Positions 30,178 through 32,944 of a stretch of DNA of 32,944 nucleotides are shown here, in pieces. Source of the stretch: a virus; the IMG/VR virus record IMGVR_UViG_3300035670_000829, positions 1-32,944 of that record, one strand, 5' to 3'. The notes beneath the pieces were generated by a model. That model saw nothing but the letters and a program-made list of their open reading frames with translations. It was not told where the DNA came from and ran no database searches. How positions within the stretch are numbered: the stretch's first letter is position 1; each line of letters opens with the position of its first letter. A program made the position numbers and the translations under genes.

Positions 30178-32944
30178 ATGGGCATAAACAAAAACTTCGT
30201 AGTAAAAAATGGACTTGAAGTTGATGGAAATCTAATTTATGCTGATGGTATTGCAGATGTTGTAGGTATAGGTACAACTGACCCAACCGCATCACTTGAT
30301 GTTGTTGGAGACTTGAGAGTAAGAACTAATCTTAATGTTGATGGTCCATTTATACTCGATTCAACTCTAAATGTAACTGGTGTAACTACATTTGAATCTT
30401 CTTTAGAAGTTGATGAAAATGCTTTATTTAATTCTTCTGTAATAGTTCAAGAAGATGTAACTGCAGTTAAATATTTTGGTGACGCTATAAATTTAGTAGG
30501 AATTGTAACCCAAATTGTTCCTGGAATTGGAGTTACAATTGATTCTACTCAAATTCCAGGAAAAGGTATAGTCACTATTGATGCTTATAAACCAACCGGG
30601 AAAACAATATTTGTTAATCAAAATGGTAATGATGAAAATACTGGACTTTCTGAGAATCATGCCAAAAGAACTATAAAAGGTGCCGCTTCCGCTGCTATAT
30701 TCGGGGATACTATTAAAGTTTATCCAGGAGTTTATGTCGAGGAAAACCCAATTATATTAAAGAAAACCGTTTCAGTTGAAGGAACCGAATTAAGGAATTG
30801 CGTTGTTACTCCAAAATATCCATATCTTGATTTGTTTCATGTAAATAATGGATGTCATATAACTGATTTAAGCTTTATCGGTCCAGACATGACTGACGGT
30901 GCATCGGTGGTTGCTTTGCAACCATTGAAAGGAGTTGCAGTAGATAGATATTTTGACGCTGCAAGAATGATAAGATTAAATCTTGATTATATTGCAAATG
31001 AAACTGTTGGATTTTTAACCAGTGGGTTTAGTGGATTTGCTGGAAATCACAGGGAACAAGATGCCGCAAGATTAATTGATTTAAATCTTAACTATATTGC
31101 GTCAGAAACTGTTGGATTTTTAACAACTTCCTCTCCAACTGGTTATGGTTTTACTCTTTCTGGTGGAAACTATACAAATTGTAAAGAGGACATTGTAAGT
31201 GTTTTTTCTGCTGTATCTTATGACCTAAAGGCGAATAGCAATAAAAAATCAGTTGGTGCTGCTCTCTCTTATTTTAACAGTTCAGGTGGTCTAATTCATA
31301 TCACGGGTATATCCACTCAACAGGCAACAATTGCGGCATTTAATTATGCTGTGGGAATTGCAAAATCCGTAATTAATAATGTCTCTCCACCGATTTCTTA
31401 TCAATCGGGTGTCGGTAGTGTTTCTCAGGTTATTGATCCATCCGTTATTGCTACTCCAGGAGGATGTGTTGCTGTTGGAACAACAATTGCTCAACTCGTT
31501 GGTATTGTTACTTCTGCTATTGGAGCGGGGACTACTTCTGGACTTCCACCTATTAGATTTGGTGTAACTCTTGAAAGTAAAGACTGTGCTGACGATATTA
31601 AAGATATTTGGAAGTGTGTCATTCATGATATTACTAGAGGTGGAAATTCAAGATGTATTGATGCAGGTAAGGCATATTACGATGAAAATTGGAATCTGAT
31701 TCCACAAATTCTAAAAAATCCAGGAGAAGTTGAGCAGACAGTTGCCTCGGTTGATTATTCATTAGATGTTGCAAGAGCAGTTGTCAATAATGTAACCTGG
31801 GGTGGTTATCCGGTAGGACTTTCAACTGTTGTTACTAATGCAACCTATAATAAAAATACTGGTATTACCACAATTACAGCAAATAATCATAATCTTGCAA
31901 AAAATGATGCGGTTAAAATTGTTGGATTAGCATTTACATGTCCATCTGGTCCAGGAATTGTAACATATCCTTCCGGCACATTTGGTTATATTTTTAACGT
32001 CCTTAATGTATTAGATACTAACAATTTTGAAGTTGTTGTTGGACAATCGACTCTTCCTCATACTTATGTTTCTGGTGGAACAATTCAAAAATACGGAAAC
32101 TTTGGGCATAGTTATTTTCAAGTAAAAGATGTCTCAATTCAGTCCGATCCATTAACAGGGTTTAATAACGCAATTAATGGTTGTGCAAATGTAACATCTG
32201 CGATGCATTCTTGCGTTGGAATTGTAACAAATATTGTTGGTCTTGGTTCTATTGCATTTAGTTCTGTAGGAATTAAAACAACCTATCCTGGAAATTCTGG
32301 TATAGGATTTACTTCAACTCTTACTCTCACTAATGTAGTTTATGATGAAGAAACAGGTAAGACAACCGTTACTGCTCCTGGATTAAATGTTGTTGAAGGA
32401 GATCAAATTGAATTAAGAGACCTTAAGTTTTCATGTAATTCTGGTGGTGGAATATCAACCCAACGTTTCCCATCAGGTAAGTATGGTTATGATTTCTTTG
32501 TTGATAAAGTAAATCTTGACGGATCCTTTGATGTATATGTTGGACCATCAACCTTACCACATACTTATGAAGGTGGTGGATCTTTAGTTAATAGAACAGT
32601 AGCAGTATCTACCGCAGTCTATAATAACCTAACAGGTGTAACTACAATTACTGCTCCTGGGGCATTTGTAAGGCAAGGAGATTTTGTAACTATCAGAGAC
32701 TTGGAATTTTCTTGCCCATCAGGTCCAACAATTCTCAAATACCCATCAGGAAAAGAAGGTTATCAATTTAGAGTAGATTCCGTAATTGGAACTGGAACCA
32801 CATTTACTATAACAGTAGGAGTTTCCACTTTACCTCACACTTATGTTTCTGGTGGAATTGTGATTCCTCCATTTTCAAGAGGAGTTGGTCCTATTACTCA
32901 AGGACCTTATGTTAGAAACTGCACAAACTTTATTCCTAAATCAA
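30178..32944 (+). CDS. large fibre-like virion protein (partial, continues past the window)
   Basis: ATG at 30178 after AGGAG (30169-30173), open to the last base: 922 codons visible. The first 115 residues are a fibre-stem ladder (FVVKNGLEVDGNLIYADG, GIGTTDPTASLDVVGDLRV). Residues about 135-250 are a DUF1565-type beta-helix start (IFVNQNGNDENTGLSENHAKRTIKGAA, then IKVYPGVYVEE). Two copies of a DAARxIxLNLxYIAxETVGFLT block follow (about 260-325). The visible end has three repeats of an 85-residue domain ending STLPHTYVSGG. A weak late-like TATAAATT at 30119-30126 lies in the 61-base gap before it; that gap has no clear terminator. Probably a second long fibre or adhesin. Confidence 0.75.
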   Translation, partial: MGINKNFVVKNGLEVDGNLIYADGIADVVGIGTTDPTASLDVVGDLRVRTNLNVDGPFILDSTLNVTGVTTFESSLEVDENALFNSSVIVQEDVTAVKYFGDAINLVGIVTQIVPGIGVTIDSTQIPGKGIVTIDAYKPTGKTIFVNQNGNDENTGLSENHAKRTIKGAASAAIFGDTIKVYPGVYVEENPIILKKTVSVEGTELRNCVVTPKYPYLDLFHVNNGCHITDLSFIGPDMTDGASVVALQPLKGVAVDRYFDAARMIRLNLDYIANETVGFLTSGFSGFAGNHREQDAARLIDLNLNYIASETVGFLTTSSPTGYGFTLSGGNYTNCKEDIVSVFSAVSYDLKANSNKKSVGAALSYFNSSGGLIHITGISTQQATIAAFNYAVGIAKSVINNVSPPISYQSGVGSVSQVIDPSVIATPGGCVAVGTTIAQLVGIVTSAIGAGTTSGLPPIRFGVTLESKDCADDIKDIWKCVIHDITRGGNSRCIDAGKAYYDENWNLIPQILKNPGEVEQTVASVDYSLDVARAVVNNVTWGGYPVGLSTVVTNATYNKNTGITTITANNHNLAKNDAVKIVGLAFTCPSGPGIVTYPSGTFGYIFNVLNVLDTNNFEVVVGQSTLPHTYVSGGTIQKYGNFGHSYFQVKDVSIQSDPLTGFNNAINGCANVTSAMHSCVGIVTNIVGLGSIAFSSVGIKTTYPGNSGIGFTSTLTLTNVVYDEETGKTTVTAPGLNVVEGDQIELRDLKFSCNSGGGISTQRFPSGKYGYDFFVDKVNLDGSFDVYVGPSTLPHTYEGGGSLVNRTVAVSTAVYNNLTGVTTITAPGAFVRQGDFVTIRDLEFSCPSGPTILKYPSGKEGYQFRVDSVIGTGTTFTITVGVSTLPHTYVSGGIVIPPFSRGVGPITQGPYVRNCTNFIPKS
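31831..32856 (+). repeat. three copies of an 85-residue domain in the partial fibre gene
   Basis: Copies near 31831-32079, 32326-32580 and 32605-32856. Each runs from a YN..TG.TT.TA strand through a GD.V.IRDL.FSC strand and YPSG..GY.F.V to VG.STLPHTYVSGG. A diverged stretch separates copies 1 and 2; copies 2 and 3 are adjacent. Confidence 0.75.

Overview
The window is a low-GC (about one third G+C by sampled hand counts) piece of a T4-like marine myovirus genome, most like the T4-type phages of marine picocyanobacteria. The evidence is the gene set (phoH, genes 33, 59 and 32, then the baseplate, hub and tail genes 53, 48, 4, 54, 26, 51, 27 and 5 with long fibre-like genes) and the NATAAATA late-promoter motif in front of several gene groups. 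A DUF1825-like protein and a small protein with the C-terminal motif of cyanobacterial CP12 also point to a cyanobacterial host. No host gene, tRNA, photosynthesis gene or CRISPR array was seen.

Layout. Bases 1-5442 (+) hold small hypothetical genes, phoH, a RecB-type nuclease, gene 33 (late transcription), gene 59 (helicase loader), a DUF1825-like gene and gene 32 (ssDNA-binding protein). Gene 32 is split by a group I intron (3747-4902) carrying a PD-(D/E)XK homing endonuclease. Bases 5443-8059 (-) hold genes 53, 48 and 4. From 8091 to the end everything is on +: gene 54, gene 26 with a small gene 51-like frame, two tape-measure-like proteins (the second with muramidase and M15 peptidase domains), gene 27, a CP12-like gene, a gene 5 without a lysozyme domain, a separate beta-helical spike, a structural protein, a 2OG-Fe(II) oxygenase, several small genes, a 2249-residue fibre-like protein, and a second very long fibre-like gene that runs off the window.

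How it works together. The left part supplies replication and late-transcription functions: gp59 and gp32 act at forks, gp33 links sigma-55-type polymerase to the clamp. The rest builds the contractile tail: wedge (53), tube cap and initiator (48, 54), hub and spike (27, 5, beta-helix), tape measure and its chaperones (26/51), and fibres.

The strongest unexpected signals are: (1) a complete -1 programmed frameshift cassette at the end of gene 26 (SD-like AAGGG, slippery TTTTTTC in the correct phase, the stop codon, then a GATCC/GGATC hairpin) that would fuse gp26 to the gene 51-like frame directly ahead of the tape-measure gene, as in lambda G/GT; (2) a group I intron in gene 32 whose two splice sites are both supported by P1 and P10 pairings; (3) an exact TATAAATA late promoter lying inside the 5' arm of a hairpin that would mask the endonuclease start, so that only late transcripts escape it; (4) the endonuclease reading frame running through the ribozyme core; and (5) a CP12-tail protein encoded within the tail cluster.
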